Shown: positions 9,269 through 16,872 of the stretch, in pieces
Layout of the letters: the number at the start of each line of letters is the position of its first letter
How positions within the stretch are numbered: the stretch's first letter is position 1
Source of the DNA: Fonticula-like sp. SCN 57-25
Taxonomy: Eukaryota; Nucleariida; Rotosphaerida
Assembly: GCA_001724245.1 (NCBI GenBank)
Contig: MEDX01000073.1
Span: 1 to 22,922 of the forward strand
Length of the DNA: 22,922 nucleotides
Direction: 5' to 3'
The notes under the pieces: model-generated
Databases searched by the model: none
Told to the model about the DNA's origin: nothing
The model's input: the letters and a program-made list of their open reading frames with translations, nothing else
Position numbers and translations under genes: made by a program

Positions 9269-10720
9269 TTACCCGCGGCCAAAGAAAATCTTGCTGCGGC
9301 GCTTGTTCTCGTCCTCCTCCTCTGGCAAGTACAGTTTCCTCGTGTCCTCTGGCATGTCGTCCGCGAGCACGTAGAGCGTCGACGTGAGCATGACGAGCTC
9401 CATCATCGCCAGCTCTTCTTTTTTTACAAGCACCTCGTCAAAGGGGCTCGCCGCCCTCTGCTTTGCGAGGTCCTTGAGCTCCGCCTTGAGCACGATGACG
9501 CGCTGCACCTTGTCCTTGAACGCGTCGTCCAGCTTGTCCACAATCTCGTAGCACGAGTTCTCCTGCAGCTCCTCGCACACAGGGTTCTGGTGCATACCGG
9601 CCGCCTTGCAGTCCACGTGGGCGATCCGCGCGCACCGCTGGCACGCCACGAACCGCAGCGTCTTGATTAGCCCTTCGCACACGTAGCAGAAGGCGTCGGC
9701 GCTCGGCGCGAAAGAGCAGTCCGTAAAGGCGTGCCGGCGCTGAAGCTGCGGGTGCTTTGATCGCCGCGTCATGCGCTGCGCAATGCGCTCGCGGCCGCTC
9801 ATGAACGACGGCGTCTCGCGAGCGACAAGGTGGTCGGCAGAGGCGCGCGAGCGCATCAGCGTGCCGCGGCGGCGCTCGATGGTCGCGGACGAGCCGGCCG
9901 TCATGGCAATCATGCCAGCCGACGCGGCGTGGACAAGGAAAGAAGATGGGAGGCTCGAGCTTGACATGGAAGCGGGCGGCGACGCGGACATGGGCGGCGG
10001 CGACGTTGAAAGACTCGGCGAGGGAGCAAGAGCATCGCCGGATGCCATCGAGCGATCAATGCGCGTCGATGCGGGAAGAGAAGAAGAAAGGCCAAAGTCG
10101 GTACCAGAAGAGTCGCGAATAATATCGATCGTCTGCGAGCGGATCGGCCGCGGGCGCTCCGCCGTCTTGATCGAGTCGGGGATCTTTGACGGGTCTAGAA
10201 GCGGCGGCGGGAGATTAATCGACATGAAATTGGGCACCTTGGCGGCCGACGGGAGGGGCTGCGGCACAGGCGGCAAGGGGTTCGGAAGCTTCGGGAGCGC
10301 CTTCGGGAGGCTGCCTAATGGGGGAGAGCTCGCTTCATAGATTGAAAGACGGCGCGCCTGCTCGACCAAAAGAGGGCTCGAGGGATCGGCGGGCGCGACG
10401 GCCGGCTCGGGCTCCGAGGGGGCGGCAGTATCGGGCACCGCGGGCGTCGAAGGCGCCACTAGCGTCTCGACCGAAGCATTATCGTCGCTGCTGTCGGAAC
10501 CGGCCTTGTCAGCCTTTTCTGCAGCAACATCAGCCGGGACATCCGAAACGGGAGAGGGAGCCTCTGGGGTGGCATCGCTGGCCACGATCTCGGTCTCCGC
10601 TGCTGGCTCCTCGCGGGCCTCTGCGATGTTCTCGGCGCTCGGCATTTTCGGGGCCTTGGGTAGCGCGTCAAACGTTATTTTGCGGCCGGCAGGCGCCGCA
10701 GTTGCCGAGGCGTCCGCCAT
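9269..10720 (-). CDS. Pro/Ser-rich protein with atypical C1-type zinc module
   Basis: This is a single-exon gene of 483 residues, and I do not recognise the family. Residues 1-320 are low-complexity and rich in Ala, Pro, Ser and Glu, with proline runs such as LPNPLPPVPQPLP and possible basophilic kinase sites (RRLS, RRRGT). Residues about 329-381 form a Cys/His cluster: H-X14-C-X2-C-X11-C-X2-C-X4-H-X2-C-X10-C. The CX2CX4HX2C core (CQRCARIAHVDC) is that of a C1 (protein kinase C conserved region 1) zinc fold, but the outer spacings differ from the usual H-X12-C, C-X13/14-C and C-X7-C, so diacylglycerol binding is doubtful. Residues about 390-470 are helical and charged (KLDDAFKDKVQRVIVLKAEL), probably coiled coil. 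A membrane or GTPase signalling adaptor is possible but unproven. Confidence 0.75.
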   Translation of the reverse strand: MADASATAAPAGRKITFDALPKAPKMPSAENIAEAREEPAAETEIVASDATPEAPSPVSDVPADVAAEKADKAGSDSSDDNASVETLVAPSTPAVPDTAAPSEPEPAVAPADPSSPLLVEQARRLSIYEASSPPLGSLPKALPKLPNPLPPVPQPLPSAAKVPNFMSINLPPPLLDPSKIPDSIKTAERPRPIRSQTIDIIRDSSGTDFGLSSSLPASTRIDRSMASGDALAPSPSLSTSPPPMSASPPASMSSSSLPSSFLVHAASAGMIAMTAGSSATIERRRGTLMRSRASADHLVARETPSFMSGRERIAQRMTRRSKHPQLQRRHAFTDCSFAPSADAFCYVCEGLIKTLRFVACQRCARIAHVDCKAAGMHQNPVCEELQENSCYEIVDKLDDAFKDKVQRVIVLKAELKDLAKQRAASPFDEVLVKKEELAMMELVMLTSTLYVLADDMPEDTRKLYLPEEEDENKRRSKIFFGRG

Positions 10721-11407
10721 CAGACCACTTTGCGGGCAAAGATGCGCTCAAAACGTGTTGGCTGACCCTCAAGTAGAAAATCGCATGCGATTTTAATTGG
10801 TATGCATGAAAGGAAATGAAAGGAAAATTGAAAGGAATGAAGTCAGAGTGTGGTCGATGGAGGTGAAAATTGTTAATGATAGGGACGGAATATAATAGCA
10901 TGAAATAGCTGCTGTATAGTGGGCGCATGCGGTATTATGCTGCACTGCTTGAGAGGCCAAATTAAAGGCCTCGCCGCCCCTCGGCCACGCGACGCATGCA
11001 TTCTTTTCTTTGAATGCACCGATTTTTGTCGTGTTTAACCACACTTTGGCGTTTAACCAGCCCAAATTACATGCATCGACTTTACTCTGCGCAGTTAATA
11101 GTATTCGTCAACCTTGCTTGGCGATGTGCGATGATTCTGGCAGCATCGTCTGCATACCCGCACCGGCCCTCTGATTGGCTGATGTCCACCTCGTTGACCA
11201 ATCAGGTGCAATTTTCGATTGCGTCAACCCTTTGATGATTGTTGTGTTTGGTGTGCGTATCCATCCACCTGGGTCGCCCCGTGGTCTGGACGCATCCCTG
11301 CCGCTTCCAGCTTTCCCCTCGCATCCGCATCGCATCATCGGGCAGTTTCCTTGTCGCCCATCCGTTCATCCGCCACCAGAACACAGCTAGAAGAGAGATA
11401 GCCTCAA
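10721..11407. promoter_or_regulatory. Divergent intergenic region, C1 protein / akirin
   Basis: This 687-bp gap is the longest in the window. Next to the C1 gene lies an 18-bp perfect palindrome (10777-10794). The middle is AT-rich, with a hairpin of GAGGCC, an 8-nt loop and GGCCTC (10953-10972). The akirin side carries an inverted CCAAT pair, CTGATTGG (11171-11178) and CCAATCAG (11198-11205). Short open frames on both strands have no coding character. I see no RNA gene. Confidence 0.45.
10777..10794. promoter_or_regulatory. 18-bp perfect palindrome AAAATCGCATGCGATTTT
   Basis: This self-complementary sequence is centred about 65 bp upstream of the C1-protein start codon. Its position suggests a dimeric factor site. 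The central CGCATGCG loosely resembles the NRF1 half-site arrangement, which is only an analogy. Confidence 0.6.
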
Positions 11408-12186
11408 ATGTCTGTCTGCGCGGTCGGTAAACGCCCCTTCGACTCGATGGATGTCGGGTTTGGAAGCCCGCAGTGTGACCAAAACATGGGATTCCAGGGA
11501 GGCTTCATGGGCACGCCGCCCAAGCGCTGCCGGTGCGTTTGCTTTTATCTGCCAAAGGGTTCGCGCGGTTAATGCTGACTTTTTTGCTGTTTTTTTTCAC
11601 ATTAGTGCTGGATCGCCGACGTCGAACGGATTCATGGCCGGTAGCCCGCAGCCCCATTTTGATATGGGATGCTCGTCGCCACCGCGCAAGACGCCCTTCA
11701 ACCGCATGCCGCAGTCGCCCTCGCGCTATCTCCCCGCCGTCATGGCCCGTACGTTCATGCCCGTCGCTCGATTTCCCCTAGTCTTTCGGTTTGACTGACC
11801 GCGTGCGTTTGTTTTGTATAGCCATTGACGTGCTGTCGGTGATTGATCACGTTGCGCCGCAGCGCAAGCGTATCCGCTACCAGGAGGCCCAGAGCAGTGA
11901 TGAAATGGGCCGCCCGATGCCGGTTGCCCCGCCGCAGCAGGAGGTTGTCTTCACGCTCGATCAGGTAACATCGATTGTCCAGCGTGCTTTGGACGAGAAG
12001 GAGGCTGCCATGCGCGAGGAGTTTGACGTGATCATTCGCCAGACGCTTGCCGAGCAGTTTGACATTTTTACCAAGGTTAACGAGGACTATATCTCGCGTC
12101 GTCTGCGCGACTCGCCCTACGACTGTGCGCATGATCATTCCCCTATTTTTTTTTGCTGACATCTTTTCCCTCTAGACACGTCGTAA
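11408..12186 (+). CDS. AKIRIN: Akirin
   Basis: Akirins are small nuclear proteins. In animals they act as cofactors for chromatin-dependent transcription, and akirin-2 links 20S proteasomes to importin for nuclear import. Exons are 11408..11532, 11606..11748, 11822..12124 and 12176..12186 (introns of 73, 73 and 51 nt; GTGCGT, GTACGT, GTGCGC; CTGAC branch sites), giving 193 residues (human akirin-2 has 203). Features are the N-terminal basic signal TPPKRCR, split by intron 1, matching the SPKRRRC signal of animal akirins; Ser/Pro-rich linkers; and the conserved C-terminal helix block VVFTLDQVTSIVQRALDEKE, then REEFDVIIRQTLAEQFDIFT. The final exon adds only YTS and the stop, giving a C-terminal SPYDYTS comparable to the animal SYVS ending. 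Confidence 0.93.
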
Positions 12187-12500
12187 GCATCCCTCGGCAG
12201 GAACAATATTAAGCAAAAAAAATGTTTGTCCGAATGTTTGTCGCTCTCTGTTCATCGTTGTTGTTGTGTTGTGATCACTTTGGCATTCTGTGCGCCCCGG
12301 CGCGATATATTGCCAATGCTCTTGTTGTACATGCTTGTTCACCCGCGTTCCCATCGCATATTTATGATTGTGCACCTTATTGATTGAAAGACGAAATGTT
12401 GCTGAGCGTCTGCTCGGCTCTCTGTGTAAAGTTGTGATGAAATAAAGCTCTGTGTTACATACAATTCCTATATGCAGTATGATATTGTGAAAAGTACAAA
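12187..12500. other. Convergent 3' region, akirin / ELP2
   Basis: This 314-bp region between the akirin and ELP2 stop codons is T-rich with GTTGTTGTTGTG runs. A clear AATAAA polyadenylation signal for akirin lies at 12441-12446, 55 bp before the ELP2 stop, so the two transcripts may overlap. I see no gene. Confidence 0.5.
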
Positions 12501-15374
12501 CTATGCGGCGGTCTCGAGTATCCTCTCAATGTCCACGCTGACAATGCGCACCGACGCGTCGTCAGCCGCCACCGCGAGCTCCCACGCTCTCCTTTCGCCT
12601 ACACTTGCCGGCAGCATCGCCTTGCGCGGGTACCGCCACGCGAGCCGATTGACATTCGCAGCCGGCCACGTGCTGTGCGGCACACTCACATCCAGCCGCT
12701 TCACACTGACGCTTTCCCCGCTGTGCGTGACGGCAAAAAAGGCCGTCTCGCGGCCGTTCTCTGCACCGACAACGAGCAACATTGCGCCGCTCTTGTCTGT
12801 ACACGGCGCAAATGCGACGGCCGTGGCGCCGCACTTTAGCGCCACGCTCGCCGCGCACGTGTCGGGTGCGTCGACGCGCCACAGCTTGACTTCGCCGTCG
12901 CGCGACGCCGTTGCGTAAATGAGCCCCGTCGGCGCCCACGCGCAGCCCCAGATGATGCGCGCGTGCATCTTTGGGCGAGTAAAGTGGACGGCAAAAGTGC
13001 CGTCGGCGGCGCGGCGGGAAAGCGCAATGGAGCGGTCACGTGAGACGCTGAGGAGCCACGTGTCGTCGGGCGAAAAGGCCATTTGGGTGGTCGTGAGGGT
13101 GTGCGCGCGGAGCTCGCCGGCGGGGAGCCACGTGGTTGTGTCCCAGAGGCGGATGGCGCTAAAGTCGGACTGGGAGGCTTTGCTGGCGGAGGCGAGCACG
13201 TGGCCGCTGTGGTCGGCGGCGACACTGAACAGCTCGTAGCCGTGGCCATATCTGCGCAGGTGTCAGATCAAAGTAAAAGGGAAAGACATAACAGAAGTGA
13301 AACTGGCAATTTGGGTACCAAAAGAGAGCACAAAAGTGACATTTTCAGCACACAACGTATAAACACACAAAAAAGAAGTACTCAAAAACATCACTTTTCG
13401 AGCAAAGATACCCTCAACCGCCCAAATCTGCGCACAATTTCTCTGATTCCGCCCACAATGTCCCCTCCATCAGATTCTCCTCAAACGGCGGCTGCCTCAT
13501 CACGAGCGTCTGCACCGCCAGCGCCACATCCTCCCCCCCCTCATCGTCATCCTCACCCCCCCCACCCTTCTTCCCCCCGCCGTGCACGACCGCCTTATTG
13601 GACAGCCCGAGCGCCGGCGTATGCGCAGTCAGCGCCACAATCTCGCGCGCCGGCGGCTCCAGCGCTTGCCCGACAATGTTGGCGAGCGTCTCGAGGCAGC
13701 TCGTCGGCGCGTCAAACACGCGCAGCACTTTTTCTTCGGCGCCGCTCACGAATTGGTGGCTGCCGGTGAAGGCCAAGCACGCCATGTCGTGCCCATGAAC
13801 TTGAGCGCGGCCCACTTCAAACCACGTGGCTGAATCTGTTGTATTTATGGACTTGTCCGATGCATCTGTCTTGTCAGACGCATCTTTCTTGTCAGACTCC
13901 TTACCTTCGTCCGCCCACGTGGCATCACGTGTGCGCCATTGGGCAAAAATGCGCGTTGTTTGGTCGGCCGCCGCCGTCGCCAAGTACGTCGCCGACGTGT
14001 CCCATGCCGCGTCCACGACCGACCCAAAGTGGCCGCCACAAATGACGCGCGGCGACCACCGCTCGCCCGCCTCTGCGCCCTCTGCGCGCCACAAGTGCAG
14101 CGCGCCGTTAAAGCCGAGCGCGACCACACTTTTGGCGTCGGGCCCAAAGTGCGCGGCGAGAAAGCCGAAATTGTTTTGGCCGCCGACCTCGCCGAGGCGC
14201 ACGCGGGGGATCCAGACGCCGGCGTCGGGGTCGGGCTCCCAGATGACGGCGGTCTTGTCGGTCGAGGCGGTGAGGAGGCGCGGCGGCTGGTGGCCGGTGG
14301 GCGTGCGGGGGGACCAGTGGACGCTGCGGACCCAGTCGTCGTGGCCGGAGAGGAGGGCGTCGAGGCGGATGGAGTAGACGCGGCCGAGGGTGAATTGTGC
14401 GGTTTCGTGGTGGCGCATAAGCTCGCGACTATGAAAAGATGTCAGATGCGTTTTAAAAGTGCGCCAAAACAGAGTTGATACATGGAAAACATGGGTGCAC
14501 ACAACCAACAAGTTGCCTTGAAACCCAATTACACGCAGTAAAATACACCCAAAAAGCACAGAAAATGAAATAAAAGCAACTTATCAATAATTGAATAACA
14601 TGCGTACATTTTGGTGAGGAGGCTGTCAGCGGCCTCCTCCCCCTGCTCGGCATCGCGCTCACCGACGACCCACAGCCTGATCGCGCGGTCCTGCGATCCC
14701 GTCGCCAGCATGATGCGCCCGTCGTCCATCGTCGCAAACTGCGCTGCGCTCACCCAGTCCATGTGACCCGGCAACACGCACGCGGCCGCGTATGCCTCGC
14801 CCGCCGCGGCGGCGTACAGGCGCACATGGCGGTCCACCCCGCCCACGGCCAGCAGGCGGCCGCCGCACGGGAGACGCGTGAAAGCGAGGCAGAGCGCGGG
14901 CTTGGTGCCAAGAGAAATGGTCTGAAGCTTGGTTGCGGCCCCGTCGGAGAGGGAAACACGCCAGATGGTCACGGCGGCATCGCCCGAGGCCGCGGCCACT
15001 TCGACATGACCATCGCCATCGGCGGCATTAAGCACCGCGACGGCAGTGATGGAGGAGCCGTGGGGAAGAGGGGTAGATACCGCCGTCCACTCAAACGGAT
15101 TCTCTGTTGCAAGCCAGATGCGCACGGTCGAGTCGGCAGAGCCGCTGATTATCGCGACATCGCGGCCTTGGGACGATATCATCGCGACGGCATTGACGCG
15201 ATCCGCGTGGCCGGACAAAACACACCGTACACCGTTGTCAACAGGGTCCACTGGGTCGCGCACACACACATGTGAAGCAGAGCCATATGCAAGCACGCGG
15301 CTGCCCCAGGCCGCAGCGCGCGGCGTCTTGTTGCATGAGGCGCTCACAAAGGAGAGCCGCACGGATCCCTCCAT
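12501..15374 (-). CDS. ELP2: Elongator complex subunit ELP2
   Basis: ELP2 is the double WD40-propeller scaffold subunit of Elongator, the complex that makes the cm5U-type modification at wobble uridine of tRNAs. Exons are 15374..14608, 14428..13436 and 13251..12501 (introns of 179 and 184 nt, starting GTACGC and GTGCGC, both with CTGAC branch sites), giving 836 residues (human about 826). Family signatures are GHADRVNAV and SGSADSTVRIW (first propeller), then LLSGHDDWVRSVHW, LLTASTDKTAVIWEPD, GVWIPRVRLGEVGG, GFNGALHLW, FVSGAEEKVLRVFDAP, and PALGLSNKAV. The exon 2/3 splice recreates TLWAESEKLYGHGYELF, an ELP2 hallmark. Then TTTQMAFSPDDTWLLSVSRD and HARIIWGCAW follow. The ATG at 15374 gives a start matching the family. 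Upstream in-frame codons lack an ATG before a stop. Low-complexity inserts sit at about residues 428-450 and 535-553. Confidence 0.96.
13847..13902 (-). repeat. 18-bp coding repeat in ELP2 (TC(T/G)GACAAG...GATGC)
   Basis: About three degenerate 18-nt units encode KKDASDKTDASDKS, an insert in a surface loop of the second propeller, before a blade that begins TWFEVGRAQVHGHD. Most ELP2 proteins have a short loop here. Confidence 0.7.
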
Positions 15375-15684
15375 CGTGGCCACGTGGACAAGATGCTGTG
15401 CAGGCGGGGCTGCCAAGCACGCGTAGATGTCCTATTGCCGCTCACAAAAAGATAGTTTATTTGACCGCAGGAACGTGAATAAAAGGTTTATTTGTGTGTC
15501 TGCTGTGCTCTGCTCCCTCGCCTGCATGGAACGTGCATAGTCTTCACAATACCCGTCGCACATTATGATGACGTCACTGTTTTGTTTGCAGCTCTCGCGT
15601 GTCTGTTGTGCGCAGCCCCAGGGCACGCACGCTGCGCATCGGGTCCATTTAAAAGAGCTGCCCGCGCCATTTGGTGCATAAATA
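15375..15684. promoter_or_regulatory. Divergent promoter interval, ELP2 / small gene
   Basis: This 310-bp interval contains a perfect cAMP-response-type palindrome TGACGTCA at 15569-15576, a TATA-like TTTAAAA at 15648-15654, and CATAAATA at 15677-15684 just before the proposed plus-strand ATG. The minus strand is open across much of it, but the codons look non-coding. Confidence 0.4.
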
Positions 15685-16134
15685 ATGTCTTTATATGACA
15701 CGCTAGCGTGCACTGACCGCGCGTCATCCCTGCGCGTTCCCCATGACGTCGTGCATCGCCGCTCGGTCGCCCCTGGCGCGTCTGTGGGGCTGATCGCCCT
15801 CGGGTCGCCTGTCGAGTCGCGCTCGCTGAGCAACGGGAGCAGCGGCGCGTCGCGGGTAGGTGCGGGGGATAGTCTGGTGGAGCCACCACGAAGGGAAGGA
15901 AGGAACTGGAGCCCGCGTAAGAGCATCACGGCCCTCTCGGTACGATGCCACGTCGGAGCGGGCATGTTGATGCTGATGCAGGGCTGATAGAGCACGGCGC
16001 CTCCGCCACCAACGCCGCCTCAGCTGGCACCGGAGCCGGTTTCGCCCGTGGTGACAAGCGCGCCGAGCTCGCTTCCTCTTCTGATGCCGCATCAGGTACC
16101 GGCATCCCGGTACGAGGTCCGCGTCACACTATGA
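15685..16134 (+). CDS. Small proline-rich hypothetical protein (two exons, uncertain)
   Basis: Proposed exons are 15685..15939 and 15991..16134, with a 51-nt intron (GTACGA...CTGATAG) of the size and 5' motif seen in neighbouring genes. The product has 132 residues. Exon 1 begins MSLYDTLACTDRASS and is Ser/Arg/Gly-rich, with GC-rich third positions. Exon 2 reads STAPPPPTPPQLAPEPVSP and later SSLPLLMPHQVPASRYEV, clearly proline-rich. I recognise no family; the MSLYD start is shared with splicing factor 45, but nothing else is. An alternative splice after CATCAG at 16095 (GTACCG...TTTAG) would give a short different tail. A 187-residue minus-strand frame overlaps it and is judged less coding-like. 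Confidence 0.45.
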
Positions 16135-16526
16135 GCATCGCTATGAGAACATTATTTAGTTTGAACGAGAAATTACCCACTAGTATGTTTTATTGCTTTG
16201 TTTTGAATATTTTTGTGCCACTATTTGTGCCATGATGCGCCATTGCGTATACGTGTGCCATGATGATGTACCATCGCGCACCACTTTAGGGATCTCGATG
16301 GCACTTTTGCTGTTTCTGTGAACATCCGTGGGTATCATTAAGTAGGAGATACTGATCGATAATGCGTTTTATGCTTAATATAATGGGAATGAATACCTTT
16401 TCACTCGGCAAAATGGTTTTGGATCGCTCGCGATGTTTCCTTGCAACACTGTGTTGAAGTAAAATGGAAGTAAAGAAAGGATGGTACGCTCTGTGGCACA
16501 ACATTACATTGAAAGAGAATAATACA
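16135..16526. other. AT-rich convergent intergenic region
   Basis: This 392-bp region between two stop codons contains direct repeats of GTGCCATGATG (16227-16237 and 16255-16265). It also has a weak hairpin GTATC/GATAC near 16332-16352. I see no gene or recognisable structural RNA. Confidence 0.45.
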
Positions 16527-16811
16527 TCAAGAAGTGAATGAACGATACAACAGATAAAGAAGCGCTAATGTCGCAATTCCAAAAAAGTACATGACCTCCT
16601 GCGGCACAAATGCAGTGTGACCGCCGCCGAGCGGGACCGATGTCCCCATGCCTCGCGGAAGACGCGCATCCAGAATCCTACCAAGCACGTGTACATTAGT
16701 CCCCACCATCAAAGTAACATGTGCGCACCGCTGCTTCTTGCGGTCGTCCACCGGCGGCGCGTAAAACTCGTCCGACGCCGCGCCGCCCGCCCCTCGCTGA
16801 CGCACCTCCAT
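16527..16811 (-). CDS. Small tail-anchored membrane protein, unknown function
   Basis: Exons are 16811..16729 and 16677..16527, giving 77 residues. The intron (16678..16728, 51 nt) has GTGCGC, an ACTAAT branch site and TAG, all like the neighbours. The N-terminal half is hydrophilic (DEFYAPPVDDRKKQR). Residues about 54-72 form one hydrophobic helix (EVMYFFGIATLALLYLLYRS) followed by four residues, which is the layout of a tail-anchored ER or mitochondrial outer-membrane protein. The intron length is a multiple of three and holds no stop, so a retained form of 94 residues is also possible. The family is not recognised. The gene is head-to-head with DHX16, 61 bp away. Confidence 0.6.
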   Translation of the reverse strand: MEVRQRGAGGAASDEFYAPPVDDRKKQRCAHVTLMVGTNVHVLGRILDARLPRGMGTSVPLGGGHTAFVPQEVMYFFGIATLALLYLLYRSFTS

Positions 16812-16872
16812 GTTTACTCGTCACGTGATGAAAAGTCACGTGATATTCGATTTTTGTCGGTTTGCCGCAGCC
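16812..16872. promoter_or_regulatory. 61-bp bidirectional promoter with two TCACGTGAT sites
   Basis: Two identical TCACGTGAT motifs (16821-16829 and 16836-16844, start-to-start 15 bp) sit between the divergent start codons of the tail-anchored gene and DHX16. TCACGTGA is the E-box type bound by Cbf1/USF/MiT-family bHLH factors. Confidence 0.6.

Noticed and set aside
10953-10972. GAGGCC/GGCCTC hairpin as a bacterial-type terminator or structural RNA
   Set aside because: A 6-bp stem alone in a eukaryotic intergenic region, without a T-run or a conserved RNA context, is too weak.
15375-15416. Upstream TTG start for ELP2
   Set aside because: Eukaryotic nuclear genes rarely use TTG. The ATG at 15374 gives an N-terminus that fits the ELP2 family.
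15432-15995. 187-codon minus-strand open frame between ELP2 and the small gene
   Set aside because: It has weak third-position GC and no domain, and it runs through the TGACGTCA promoter region toward ELP2. The spliced plus-strand reading looks more coding-like, though this is not settled.
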